Shown here: piece by piece, positions 54,273 to 63,231 of the stretch
Layout of the letters: each line of letters starts with the position of its first letter
Numbering within the stretch: the stretch's first letter is position 1
Source of the DNA: Lachnospiraceae bacterium 10-1
GTDB taxonomy: Bacteria; Bacillota; Clostridia; Lachnospirales; Lachnospiraceae
Reading direction: 5' to 3'
Length of the DNA: 64,000 nt
Assembly: GCA_000403495.2 (NCBI GenBank)
Contig: KE159820.1
Coordinates: 161,123 to 225,122 of the forward strand
Notes under the pieces: model-generated
What the model was told of the DNA's origin: nothing
Databases searched by the model: none
What the model saw: the letters and a program-made list of their open reading frames with translations, nothing else
Program-made: the position numbers and the translations under genes

Positions 54273-55184
54273 CTATCTTCCTGCTATGATAAGAAATCTT
54301 CCATTCTTTCCATGCACACGCCTGTCACAGGTGGCAAGGGTAATGATGCTGGTGGGAGCATGATCCGGTTCTGCATAATATAACGCCCTTCCCTGCAACT
54401 GCTCCATCCATGCATTGTAGCTTTCCATATCCTCATGGTTTCTGGTACGGAAATCCCATTCGTCAAGGTCGGATATGTCATATTTGACCACCGCCATTAC
54501 CTGATAGGCATTGGCGCTTCCATAGGCATCTGTGAAATAAATGGTTTGGTTTTCCTTAAAATAATCCTCCTGCTCATACTTAAGCAGGGTGGAAAACATG
54601 GCATCTGAACCTGTTCCCATGTTGTGTCCGTAGATAACGCGGTTGAAATCCCATACCTGCGTGTCCTTATCCATGAAAGGGCATCCGGCACTGCTCTTAT
54701 CCCCTGTGAAGTCATGGGAAAGGTAAAAGGCATTGTCATCCGTTCCCACTACAGGGAAGTTGATCAATGTATCAGGAATGCAGAGCCAGCCTTTGATATC
54801 CTCATTCTCACTGCATAATGCATCCCAATCATAGGCTTCCAGCCCTTTCTCCCTCATTTCTGCCTCGTATTCCTGCTGGTAACGTTCCGCATCCGCTTCC
54901 ATTTCTGAAATCATCTCCTGCAATTCTTCTTTTGCTTCCTGCTGTGCTTTCTCCCTTCCTTCTTCTAAGATCGTGTCAAGCTGTGCATAGGCATCCGCTA
55001 TTGCCTGATATTTTTCAAGCTGTTTTACTGCCTTATAGCGGAAGATCCCCATACCTGTCATACAGACAAGGGCAAGGGAAATACCCACAATGATCTGCAC
55101 TGTGATCCTCTGTCGTTTCCTTTCCGGCAGGCTGGGGAATAGTTTTACCCCAAGCCTGCCTATCAAATCTTTTATTTTTTCCAT
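54273..55184 (-). CDS. srtB: Class B sortase
   Basis: 303 residues. Short cytoplasmic N-terminus, one membrane segment near residues 28-48, a coiled-coil stalk of about 60 residues rich in Glu and Gln, then the sortase domain. Catalytic His in YGHNM (near 185), Cys in TLATCD (near 286) and Arg in GRFLI. It cleaves a sorting signal and joins the protein to peptidoglycan or to a pilin. The gene for a large surface protein lies directly upstream and is its likely substrate. ATG 55184 follows AAAGGAAG. Confidence 0.93.
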   Translation of the reverse strand: MEKIKDLIGRLGVKLFPSLPERKRQRITVQIIVGISLALVCMTGMGIFRYKAVKQLEKYQAIADAYAQLDTILEEGREKAQQEAKEELQEMISEMEADAERYQQEYEAEMREKGLEAYDWDALCSENEDIKGWLCIPDTLINFPVVGTDDNAFYLSHDFTGDKSSAGCPFMDKDTQVWDFNRVIYGHNMGTGSDAMFSTLLKYEQEDYFKENQTIYFTDAYGSANAYQVMAVVKYDISDLDEWDFRTRNHEDMESYNAWMEQLQGRALYYAEPDHAPTSIITLATCDRRVHGKNGRFLIIAGR

Positions 55185-55342
55185 GCGCTTCCTTTCTTCT
55201 ATATAAATAGCGGCAAATACCAGCACTTTCTAAGGAACTGATATCTGCCGCTCTGACCTCAAAAGGCAGGAGCAAAAGCCCCTGCCACACTTTACGCTGT
55301 GATATTCACAGCTTCATTTCCTGCCTGCCACCGTATCAAAAC

Positions 55343-58300
55343 TCACATCCGCCACAGGCTGCTCCATTCTTCTTTCTTCCCTTCAAACACAGATGCAGCA
55401 GCAAGCAAAACGCCGCACAGCCCAAGGGCAGCAAGAAGAGTAAAGGGTGACGCATAACCAGTCTGGATGACCGGCTCCGTTCCTTTTCCTGCATTTCCAT
55501 TGCCTCCTTCCGTTTTATTCTCTGTATTTTTATCTGAAGGACTGCTTACCGAATTGCCGGAAACAGTACCATTTGTATTCATGTTTTTGTCCGAAGTATT
55601 CTTATTATCCTTATCGCCTGTGTTTTCCGTATTGTTGTCATCCTGACTGTCTTTATCTTCTTTTTCCCATCTTGCATAGAGGCTGATGCTCCTGCTTGGT
55701 TTGTAGGTCTCTCCCTCTGTTCCGATAAATACCTGCCTGTCAGTATACCAGCCCTTGAAAATATAACCCTCACGCTCTGCAACCGGGAGTTTCACACTGC
55801 CGCCCTTTACCACTTTGACGGATGCATTCTTTGTTTTTCCACCGTTGGCATCATACTTGATGGTGTAGGTGTTTAAGGTTTCACCGGAATTATCGCCATC
55901 CTGCGTATTGTCTCCTTCATTTCCTGTATTTCCATTGTCTCCTGTATTGTTATCCTTTGATTTTTCCCACTTTGCATAGAAATCTGTGTCTTTCGTGATG
56001 CGGTATGTATCATGGTATGCTCCTGCGAACTGCGTCAAAGAATCATCCAGATACCAGCCTGTAAAATCATATCCCTCACGTTCCGGCATGGGGAGGTAAA
56101 GGCTTCCATCCTTGATGATGGTAAGCTCCTTTGTCTTGATCGTGCCTTTCCCTGCATGGAAGGTCACTTTACAGGTTTCGGGATCAGCGTCATCATCAGA
56201 ATCTTTCTCTGCTTCTTTTTCCCAAAGGGCGTAAGCTGTCATATCCTTAACCGCTTTCATCTCACTTCCGGGAATGCCAAGAAGAATGCCACCGTCTTTT
56301 TCTGTGTACCAGCCAAGGAAGCTGTAACCTTCTTTTTCAGTCTTCGGCAGACGGATGGTATCTCCCTTTGCCACTTTAATTGATTTAACTTCCTTTCCAC
56401 CGTCTGCATCAAAAGTAATCGTTACTTTTTCTGTCTCCTTTTTCTCAAAATGAGCCTTTAATGAAATATCTCCCTGTACCGTAAACTCTTCCCCAGCCTG
56501 TCCGATGCAGATATTATTGTCAGATGCTAAGAACCAGCCTAAGAACTCATAGCCTGTCTTACTGCAAGCCGGAAGGATGATCGTGCTGCCTTTCTCTGCC
56601 TCAATACTTTTTCTTGCAGTGTCGCCACCGTCAGCATCGAAAGTAACTGTACAGATGACCGCCGCTTTTTTCTCATAACGTGCTTTCAGCGTTACGTCAG
56701 CAGAGACAGTGTAATCCTCTCCTGCTTTTCCGATAAAGGTATTGCCATCATACCAGCCAATAAATTCATAACCGTCCTTACTACAAGCAGGAAGCGTAAT
56801 CGTATCGCCAACTTTTGCAGCGATATTTCCATCTTCCATTTTTCCACCATCTGCATCAAACGTGATCGTGCAGTCAGCCGCTTCTTTCTTCTCATAATGC
56901 GCTTTCAGGGCAACATCCTCAGAAACGGTATATTCTTCCCCTGCCTGTCCAACACAGGTATCTCCGTCATACCAGCCGACAAATTCATAATCATCCTTGG
57001 TGCAGTTCGGAAGCGTGACTATATCGCCAATCTTTGCAGTAATATCTCCACCTTCCATTTCCCCACCGTCTGCATCAAATGTAATTGTCGCTTCTGTCTT
57101 TTCCCATGCGGCATAATAAGAAGTATCGCTGTGAGGCGCATAGTGTTTTTCTCCTGCATTCCCTGCAAATACCGTCAGTTCTTCATCCTCATACCAGCCT
57201 TTAAAGCTGTAGCCTTTTCTGGATGCGTCCGGGAATGCGATATTCGCTCCAGGGATAACCTGAGCGCTGTCTGTCATTCCTTCCTCATCATTATAGATAT
57301 AGGTAAGGGTAACAGGCTCTTTTTCTTCCCACTTTGCATAGAGGTAAAGGTTATCTGTCAGGCTGATTTCCTGCCCCGGTGCGTAGTCTGTGCCGGTTCC
57401 GTCCGGCTCTGTGTTCCAGCCCACAAAGTTATAACCGAAATGTACGATATTTCCCATAAGAGGGAAAAGTTCTTCCCGACCCATGATGGTCACTACATCC
57501 TCACTGGTATAGAGGTTCGGATCGGAACACATATCGCTGGCTCCGTCAGGGTTGTTGTTGACATCATAAGTAATAAAATATGTCCTCGGTTTTTCTGCAA
57601 GATAAAGGTTTTCTCCCCTCTTTTCTGTGCAGTAGTTCGGGCAGTGCCATGGGAACTGCTCCGGGTCTGCATCTTTGTGGTATTTCACTCCGTCGATCAG
57701 CACCCTGCCCGGCTTGATCACATCGGTAAATCCCCCAAGCACAAAGGTGGAATCACTCTCAAAATCTTTATCCAGAAGGATGGATGCGCCTGTGTTATAA
57801 AAGAACAGGATGTCACAGGGTTCCACTCCCAATGCAAGGTTATCTTCCATGACGATCTTCCCTGCAAGGATGATCCCTGTCTCATTCATGTAGCAGATCG
57901 TGCCGCCAGCATAGCTTCTTTCTTCTGAAAGGTTTCCTGTAAAAGTACAGTCATGTATCTCTAAGGGATCTGTCCCCTCCCCTTCCAGCGTCTGGATTGC
58001 GCTGCCCCTGCCTGCAATGTTGCCGGTAAAAGTGCATCTGATGAATTTAGGTCTGTGTCCTGTGTAGGTACAGATGCCGCCGCCATCATAGGCAGAATAA
58101 TTCCCTTCGATCAGGGTATCTGTAATGGTACAGGGGGCTTTCGTGTATATCCCACCGCCTGTAGAGCCTGCGCTGTTACCGGAAACAGTCATGCCGGAAA
58201 GCTCTGCTTCCCCTTCCAGCAGCATACCGCCGCCCCATGTGGCATAGCAGTTTTTGACTGTGCCGGAAGTTGCTGACATATGGGAACTCTTTTCTGACTG

Positions 58301-59206
58301 GATTCCGCCGCCTGCACCAGACGTATAGCAGTTCTGGATAAGACCGCCATCCATGGCAAAATTTCCATTCTGTGCGATATGCACTGCCCCGGCTGTATGG
58401 TACATCCTGTAACCTGTGCCATCATAGCCATTGTTGTAATTGTTCTGAAGGACAGTGCCGCCCTCCATGACATAGGAACCGTCCACATAGACCAGGGGGC
58501 TGTTCCAGGCTTTGCCTGCATTATTGAAACCTTCATCCAGCACTGCGCCGCCATCAAAGATGATGCCCTGTGTGGCAAGGCTTCCGCCTGTCACTGCAAG
58601 CAGAACGGTATCAGCGTTCGTACCATAGCTTTTCCCTGCAAAATCCTCACCCCGGCTGATCGTTACCGGATTTTCTGCATCCTCACTTTTCAGGGTGATG
58701 TTATCAGCAGTAACTTCAAGTGTGGCTGACACGCTGCAATCCTTAAGGACTGTGATGGTATCTCCTGCCTGTGCATTCGCAAAGGCTTCTTCCAGCTCCT
58801 CATAACTGGTATCGCCAATCCTTGCCTCATATGTTACGGTAATATCCTGTTCCCGATCCGGTTTCCAATGCGCGTGTAACAGCAGGCTTCTTTCCGGTGT
58901 GTACTCACTCCCTGCTACGCCTATCGTCCTTTGTATAATCCTGCCATCTTCTTCAAGAATATCCACCCATCCATGAAGGTAATGCCCTTCGTAAACAGCA
59001 TCCGGCAGGATGATACTTTCCCCTTTGGGTACGGAAACACTCTCTGTGTCACAGCTTCCCTCATAGGCTTCAAACGTGACCGTATAGGTTTCTTCTTCCT
59101 CCGCCGCCTTTACAGACAGGGGAACGCTCCCTAATACGCCTGCTCCAATAGTGGACAGCATAGCAGCGTATAGGAGAATCTTTGAAAATCTTCGTTTTCT
59201 TCCCAT
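55343..59206 (-). CDS. Large surface protein with beta-helix and InlB-type repeats
   Basis: 1287 residues. Signal peptide (residues about 1-34); one InlB B-repeat; a right-handed parallel beta-helix region (about 140-500) with short GGG-rich turns; eight more B-repeats of about 70 residues, each with a hydrophobic GY-F-GWY core and ending AxWEK; a Thr/Asn/Asp-rich linker (about 1190-1240); then a C-terminal sorting region with IQTG, a hydrophobic segment and a charged tail. Probably an adhesin fixed to the wall by the class B sortase encoded downstream. The motif IQTG departs from LPXTG and from NPQTN. Confidence 0.88.
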   Translation of the reverse strand: MGRKRRFSKILLYAAMLSTIGAGVLGSVPLSVKAAEEEETYTVTFEAYEGSCDTESVSVPKGESIILPDAVYEGHYLHGWVDILEEDGRIIQRTIGVAGSEYTPERSLLLHAHWKPDREQDITVTYEARIGDTSYEELEEAFANAQAGDTITVLKDCSVSATLEVTADNITLKSEDAENPVTISRGEDFAGKSYGTNADTVLLAVTGGSLATQGIIFDGGAVLDEGFNNAGKAWNSPLVYVDGSYVMEGGTVLQNNYNNGYDGTGYRMYHTAGAVHIAQNGNFAMDGGLIQNCYTSGAGGGIQSEKSSHMSATSGTVKNCYATWGGGMLLEGEAELSGMTVSGNSAGSTGGGIYTKAPCTITDTLIEGNYSAYDGGGICTYTGHRPKFIRCTFTGNIAGRGSAIQTLEGEGTDPLEIHDCTFTGNLSEERSYAGGTICYMNETGIILAGKIVMEDNLALGVEPCDILFFYNTGASILLDKDFESDSTFVLGGFTDVIKPGRVLIDGVKYHKDADPEQFPWHCPNYCTEKRGENLYLAEKPRTYFITYDVNNNPDGASDMCSDPNLYTSEDVVTIMGREELFPLMGNIVHFGYNFVGWNTEPDGTGTDYAPGQEISLTDNLYLYAKWEEKEPVTLTYIYNDEEGMTDSAQVIPGANIAFPDASRKGYSFKGWYEDEELTVFAGNAGEKHYAPHSDTSYYAAWEKTEATITFDADGGEMEGGDITAKIGDIVTLPNCTKDDYEFVGWYDGDTCVGQAGEEYTVSEDVALKAHYEKKEAADCTITFDADGGKMEDGNIAAKVGDTITLPACSKDGYEFIGWYDGNTFIGKAGEDYTVSADVTLKARYEKKAAVICTVTFDADGGDTARKSIEAEKGSTIILPACSKTGYEFLGWFLASDNNICIGQAGEEFTVQGDISLKAHFEKKETEKVTITFDADGGKEVKSIKVAKGDTIRLPKTEKEGYSFLGWYTEKDGGILLGIPGSEMKAVKDMTAYALWEKEAEKDSDDDADPETCKVTFHAGKGTIKTKELTIIKDGSLYLPMPEREGYDFTGWYLDDSLTQFAGAYHDTYRITKDTDFYAKWEKSKDNNTGDNGNTGNEGDNTQDGDNSGETLNTYTIKYDANGGKTKNASVKVVKGGSVKLPVAEREGYIFKGWYTDRQVFIGTEGETYKPSRSISLYARWEKEDKDSQDDNNTENTGDKDNKNTSDKNMNTNGTVSGNSVSSPSDKNTENKTEGGNGNAGKGTEPVIQTGYASPFTLLAALGLCGVLLAAASVFEGKKEEWSSLWRM

Positions 59207-59897
59207 TCTTTTTCCCTTTCTTTTTATTTTAATCTTTGGCAGGGAGACAGCCTGCTTTTTACCTTACAGGCTGCTCCCTCACATAGTTTCAGGGGCAGAG
59301 CCCCTGTGCTTACGCATTGTTCTTCTATACCACCCCCTTTCCAACCAGCCCATGAAAATGCACAGAGCATTCCATCCTTATGCACTTTCATGGAATGGCT
59401 GTACCTTTTACAAACAAATCTGGTTCCTCTTTTCCATTTCCAAACCAGAATCGCAATCCACAAATCTCAAATAAAAAACGCCAGTACCCTTACGGGATTT
59501 TCATTTACCCAGCCCCCTACTGGCAGGGAGTATGCAGGGCGCGACTGGCGAAGCCGCTTCATAGTCCGCAATGGGAAACGCTTTCCTCTCCCCATCCGTC
59601 CTCCGGCGTGCTGTTCCGGCTGCCCTCACCGGGCAGAAGTATCATTATGGCTCCCCTTAGAACTTTCCACCACAGAAAGCCCCGCACCGGATGCCGCTCG
59701 CTGCCTTCCTTCTCCTGTTACAGTCCTTCGGTTTACCCCTATGGGCAGGCTGGTCTTCGCGAAGCTCATTGTCCGGCGCAACTTATTCAAGGGAAAACCT
59801 CTTAAAGCCGCTGCATACTGGTATTCAGTTGTCAAGTTTCCTACATTCAGGCGGAAAGCCTATTTATAGGATAAAAGAATCTGCCCTATTTTTTTAC
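59207..59897 (-). promoter_or_regulatory. Hairpin-rich non-coding leader upstream of the surface protein
   Basis: No credible gene in 0.69 kb. Hairpins seen: 59242-59278 (12 bp with one bulge), 59290-59306 (7 bp), 59350-59392 (12 of 13 pairs), CTGCCC/GGGCAG at 59620-59636, and several GAAGC/GCTTC stems. The GC-rich part from about 59480 to 59870 ends, on the minus strand, in a terminator. Read towards the surface protein gene this could be a leader with regulated termination, or a separate RNA of about 400 bases. I do not recognise the family. Confidence 0.5.
59473..59523 (-). terminator. Terminator within the surface-protein leader
   Basis: CCAGTA/TACTGG (59481-59486 and 59518-59523) close a structured segment containing a CCC-TTAC-GGG hairpin; on the minus strand six T follow (59473-59478). 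It lies about 270 bases before the surface protein start. Confidence 0.6.
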
Positions 59898-60086
59898 TCA
59901 TAAAAGTAAGTATTTTCGCAAAATCTTACCTATCTTTATAGGGGTTACGAAATTTCCGCACAAAAAATACCCAGAGACTTTTCTTTCTCCGGGTATTCCC
60001 TGTTTGACGGAAAATACTATATCTGTTTTCTCTTCCATCCCTATATATCCTGAATCCTTTTCTTCACATAACCTATCAACAGACAT
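59898..60086 (-). CDS. Possible small protein coupled to an XRE gene
   Basis: 62 codons from ATG 60086, which overlaps the stop of the XRE gene (TGATG). No recognised motif, no membrane segment. The coupling favours a real gene, but composition and length do not exclude chance. Confidence 0.3.
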   Translation of the reverse strand: MSVDRLCEEKDSGYIGMEEKTDIVFSVKQGIPGERKVSGYFLCGNFVTPIKIGKILRKYLLL

Positions 60087-60445
60087 CAATCCAGAAATTC
60101 CTGCTTATACTTAAATATGGAATCAACTACCGCAATAACATATTTAAGCTCATTGACAGTTTTATCCCTAAATAGCAGATATGCCGCCTCCTGCTGAAAT
60201 CTGTACTTCTCATCTGCCTCACTGATATCCGTCAGGCTATCCAGCGAAACTTCAAGTGTAACTGCAATCCTAATGAGTGTTTCAATTCTTGATCCACTCC
60301 GCCCTGCCTCTAATTTCTGGATTACCGCTAAAGACAGCTCCGTCTCTTCCGCAAGCTGCTCCTGCGTCAATCCCTTTTCCATCCGTATCTTCCTGACATT
60401 TCCTCCAATCCTGCCATAGTATTTTCCGCATGAAAAACGCTCCAT
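60086..60445 (-). CDS. XRE-family helix-turn-helix protein
   Basis: 119 residues. Helix-turn-helix at about 15-70 (RMEKGLTQEQLAEETELSLAVIQKLEAG), then a short helical C-terminal part. A small regulator of the kind found in integrative elements. AAGGAAAATAA precedes ATG. It lies upstream of the leader of the surface protein on the same strand; target unknown. Confidence 0.85.
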   Translation of the reverse strand: MERFSCGKYYGRIGGNVRKIRMEKGLTQEQLAEETELSLAVIQKLEAGRSGSRIETLIRIAVTLEVSLDSLTDISEADEKYRFQQEAAYLLFRDKTVNELKYVIAVVDSIFKYKQEFLD

Positions 60446-60645
60446 TTATTTTCCTTATTCTCCTATAAGCAATTAACAGTTTCTTTTTGGAATTTTCACC
60501 TCCCTCTTTGCCTGCATATATATCTCTGCCCTTCCGTAAAACAAAATTTTTCCTCCACTGCAAAAAGCAGCAGTCACGCATCCCCGGAATCTGCCGCTTG
60601 CCATAAACATAAATTTAACTGACTGTATTTACCTGTCACCTGCAT

Positions 60646-60870
60646 TCAGGCGATAACCTCCGCTGCTTCCTTAATTCCGATATGTACTACCACATCCTCA
60701 ACTGAGCAGGAAAACACATCGCAGATGTAGTCAATAGATGACAGGGTCATGTTTTTGTTATGCTTCAAACGGTAGATGAACGCTTTATTAAATCCATAAT
60801 CTACTTCAAGGCTGTATGTTGATATCCTTCTTTCGTCCATCATCCGCCAAAACGGATCATATGTCATCAT
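60646..60870 (-). CDS. Small Cro/C1-type helix-turn-helix protein
   Basis: About 74 residues. The fold reads WRMMDERRISTYSLEVDYGFNKAFIYRLKHNKNMTLSSIDYICDVFSCSVEDVV, the compact HTH_26 type. Start is one of three nearby ATG codons; 60870 is chosen because AGGTG lies nine bases before it. A TATACT -10-like box is upstream. Likely a regulator of the element. Confidence 0.75.
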   Translation of the reverse strand: MMTYDPFWRMMDERRISTYSLEVDYGFNKAFIYRLKHNKNMTLSSIDYICDVFSCSVEDVVVHIGIKEAAEVIA

Positions 60871-60876
60871 AGGCAT

Positions 60877-61464
60877 TTACACCTGTTAATCTATAGTATA
60901 TAAAATCTGAAACTCATTTGCTATCCTGCATAACTGTAGGATAATTACATAAAAACTGCATCTACCTTATCAGCAAAAGCCAAGCACTACATCTGAAATT
61001 ATAACTATAACATTCCCTCTCTAAAATTACTCGCTTAATTATGATACACTGTCCATTAACACATAGATAGGACAAAAAACAGGAACAGAGGCTTCCCCCT
61101 GATCCTGCTTTCCACTCATAATTACATAGATTTCTTTTAGTTTTTTAACACAAGCTGAACCAATACCATGTAACAGACTGTTCCCCTGCAATGAAAAGGA
61201 GCATATAAGGCAATGGGTTTATAAATCTTTTCCGAACTGATACATATACATATCACCAGAGGACTGCGGTATCAGCCACCTGCCAAGTACGCACATATTT
61301 ACCGCAAACCCACTGTCTACAATCCATATGTACTACCGATACATCCTATCCACAGTCGTAGTTACATTCTTTCTATCATCTTGTTTACTTATGGCACATT
61401 TAAATAAGTAGTATTATTATTGACTTGCATAGATTTCTCACTTCCCTATATTCTTTTTAGCAAA
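60877..61464. other. 588-base AT-rich gap without recognised gene
   Basis: Both strands are full of stops. It holds the probable promoter of the small HTH gene at its left side and nothing else that I can name. No convincing terminator for the 213-residue gene to the right was found. Confidence 0.4.
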
Positions 61465-62106
61465 TTATAATGTCAAAATATTGGCTTCATATCGTTCGAT
61501 TAACCTGCTCGCATTTTGTTCTTTTGATAAAACACTTTCTTTAAGCAGTTCTTCCTTCATTTCTTTTTCTTTTATCTGATCTTTCAGATACTCTTTCTCT
61601 GCTAGCCGCTCCTCAAACTGCTCTCTTAGGAGTTTTCTCTTTTCATAATGCCCCTGTGGGGAAGTTTTCTTTCTCTGACCTTTTTTCTCCGGCACTTTAT
61701 CCTCAACGCTGCTATCTGATGATGAATTGCTGTTAGTAACATACATATTAGGACTCAGCCCGGCAGTACCGTCTTCATAAAAAATCCATTCTTCATTTTT
61801 TACATCTGCTCCTAAAGCGTTCCATGCTGCTATCATATTTTGATGACAACCCGGTAAAATTTCCAAATTCTTTTCCAACAGTTCTGCTTTTTCAGGATCT
61901 CTTATACATTTCTCCAATAATGCCGGTGATATCGTCACCTTATAGTTAGAAGCCGATAAACAAGGGTACTTATCCTTCAAGTATGCCTGATATGCGGATA
62001 CGCTGGCGTATTTGTCCTCTGTTTTTTTCTCCGCCTTTTTATTATTTGCTCTCGCCACCACATTGCTGTTCCCAAACTGGTAATTACTTAATCCTACCTG
62101 CATCAT
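61465..62106 (-). CDS. Unrecognised protein with C-terminal coiled coil (DUF6033-like)
   Basis: 213 residues, no signal peptide and no membrane segment. N-terminal Asn/Ala-rich tail, then YASVSAYQAYLKDKYPCL and a compact part with PALLEKCIRDPEKAELLEKNLEILP, a Ser-rich linker, and a highly charged coiled coil (about residues 150-205). The layout resembles proteins I recall as DUF6033 from clostridia, not verified. It follows the next gene by 39 bases on one strand. Function unknown. Confidence 0.65.
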   Translation of the reverse strand: MMQVGLSNYQFGNSNVVARANNKKAEKKTEDKYASVSAYQAYLKDKYPCLSASNYKVTISPALLEKCIRDPEKAELLEKNLEILPGCHQNMIAAWNALGADVKNEEWIFYEDGTAGLSPNMYVTNSNSSSDSSVEDKVPEKKGQRKKTSPQGHYEKRKLLREQFEERLAEKEYLKDQIKEKEMKEELLKESVLSKEQNASRLIERYEANILTL

Positions 62107-62145
62107 GCTTTCTCCTCTCTCTTAACAAAAATGATCTTTCAAAAT

Positions 62146-63087
62146 CTATTGCGTGGAACGCTTTGGAAAAATAACATCAGTTGATGTAAACGTATCATCT
62201 ACTGAAACATGGATATGTCCGCTGCTGTCTATGGCATACTCATTGCCATAAATAGAAAATGTGTCCCCCTCTTTATAGCCAATCTCTATCCAATTCATGT
62301 TATTCCACCGCGCAATGTTCTTATCCACATTTATTACGTTACCAGATTCCTGCAGGATATAGGTATGCTTCCCAGCGCCTGCATCTATGGAAAAGAACCC
62401 TGGGGTTATCCCGACTTTCTCACAAGTCGATAAAACTTCCTTCCTGCTGTATAATTCGCCCCACAGACTCCTTCCCTGTGCCAATGTAGACAAAATATCT
62501 CCTGCTTTTCCCATTTCCATCCTATAATTGGTGCCCCTATTCTCTGCTAATAATGATTCTGATTGTACATATCCGATTATACCGTTATTAACAGCCCATG
62601 CGTATCGGCTACCATTTAATGCAGTCCATGCGTAATAGCTTTTATTCTTTAAAACCAGAGAATTGTTTACAGCATGAATACCTGACATAGAATTTGCGTT
62701 GATTTTCGGCACCGCATAATTTGGCACAACCTGTCTGCTTCCGTTATAATCAAAATACATAACACCATAATCCTTAAAATCAGGATTATATCCGCAGGAC
62801 ACATTCTCCCCAAAGTTGATCGCATCCAGAATAGCGCTTGGATTATTATAGTTTGCAAAATAAAAGGATAATTCACTTGCAGATACATTTGCACTTTTGT
62901 CTATCAGTGCCGCTATGGATTTCTTTGAAAAACTCCTTGCACTGTCAGAAAGACTTAGGCTGTCCCGACTGTTGCTTCCCGTTCCCGATAATATTCTTAA
63001 TGCCCCCTGCGCCGCCAGCGTCTTCCTATCCCTCCCGGAAAATGTTGTTTGATATGCAGAAATCCTGTCTGAAATACCAACTGACAT
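62146..63087 (-). CDS. Unrecognised 313-residue protein
   Basis: ATG 63087 is chosen because AGGAG lies nine bases before it. No signal peptide. N-terminal SVGISDRISAYQTTFSGRDRKTLAA, a Ser-rich segment, then a mixed alpha/beta body ending in beta-rich segments. It forms a pair with the 213-residue gene downstream. Both have N-terminal tails of similar style, which suggests a common fate such as shared export or assembly. I do not know the function. Confidence 0.6.
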   Translation of the reverse strand: MSVGISDRISAYQTTFSGRDRKTLAAQGALRILSGTGSNSRDSLSLSDSARSFSKKSIAALIDKSANVSASELSFYFANYNNPSAILDAINFGENVSCGYNPDFKDYGVMYFDYNGSRQVVPNYAVPKINANSMSGIHAVNNSLVLKNKSYYAWTALNGSRYAWAVNNGIIGYVQSESLLAENRGTNYRMEMGKAGDILSTLAQGRSLWGELYSRKEVLSTCEKVGITPGFFSIDAGAGKHTYILQESGNVINVDKNIARWNNMNWIEIGYKEGDTFSIYGNEYAIDSSGHIHVSVDDTFTSTDVIFPKRSTQ

Positions 63088-63231
63088 ACATTCCTTCTCC
63101 TCTCTATTCAAATTTTTTGCAGCAGACAGCACACCAGAATGCTGTCTTTGTATTTATCGCCTCTTGGCACAAATTTTTCATAGGTTTGGCGCGAACTGCT
63201 CCTTTTTGGGTGCGAAATTTCCAGTATGTCA

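Noticed and set aside
55600-57350. Repeats as a CRISPR or tandem DNA repeat
   Set aside because: They are InlB-type protein repeats of about 70 residues with diverged DNA, part of one open frame.
56897-57928. 343-codon open frame on the plus strand
   Set aside because: It is antisense to the repeat region of the large surface protein and arises from the biased codons of the repeats.
59565-59590. Catabolite-repression (cre) site at GGAAAGCGTTTCC
   Set aside because: The core is palindromic but lacks the flanking TG and CA of the consensus and lies in a structured RNA-like region, not near a sugar gene promoter.
59306-59869. Overlapping plus-strand open frames of 187 and 141 codons
   Set aside because: Several frames are open at once in a GC-rich, hairpin-rich segment, which points to composition rather than coding; peptides are rich in Pro, Ser, Arg and Cys without motifs.
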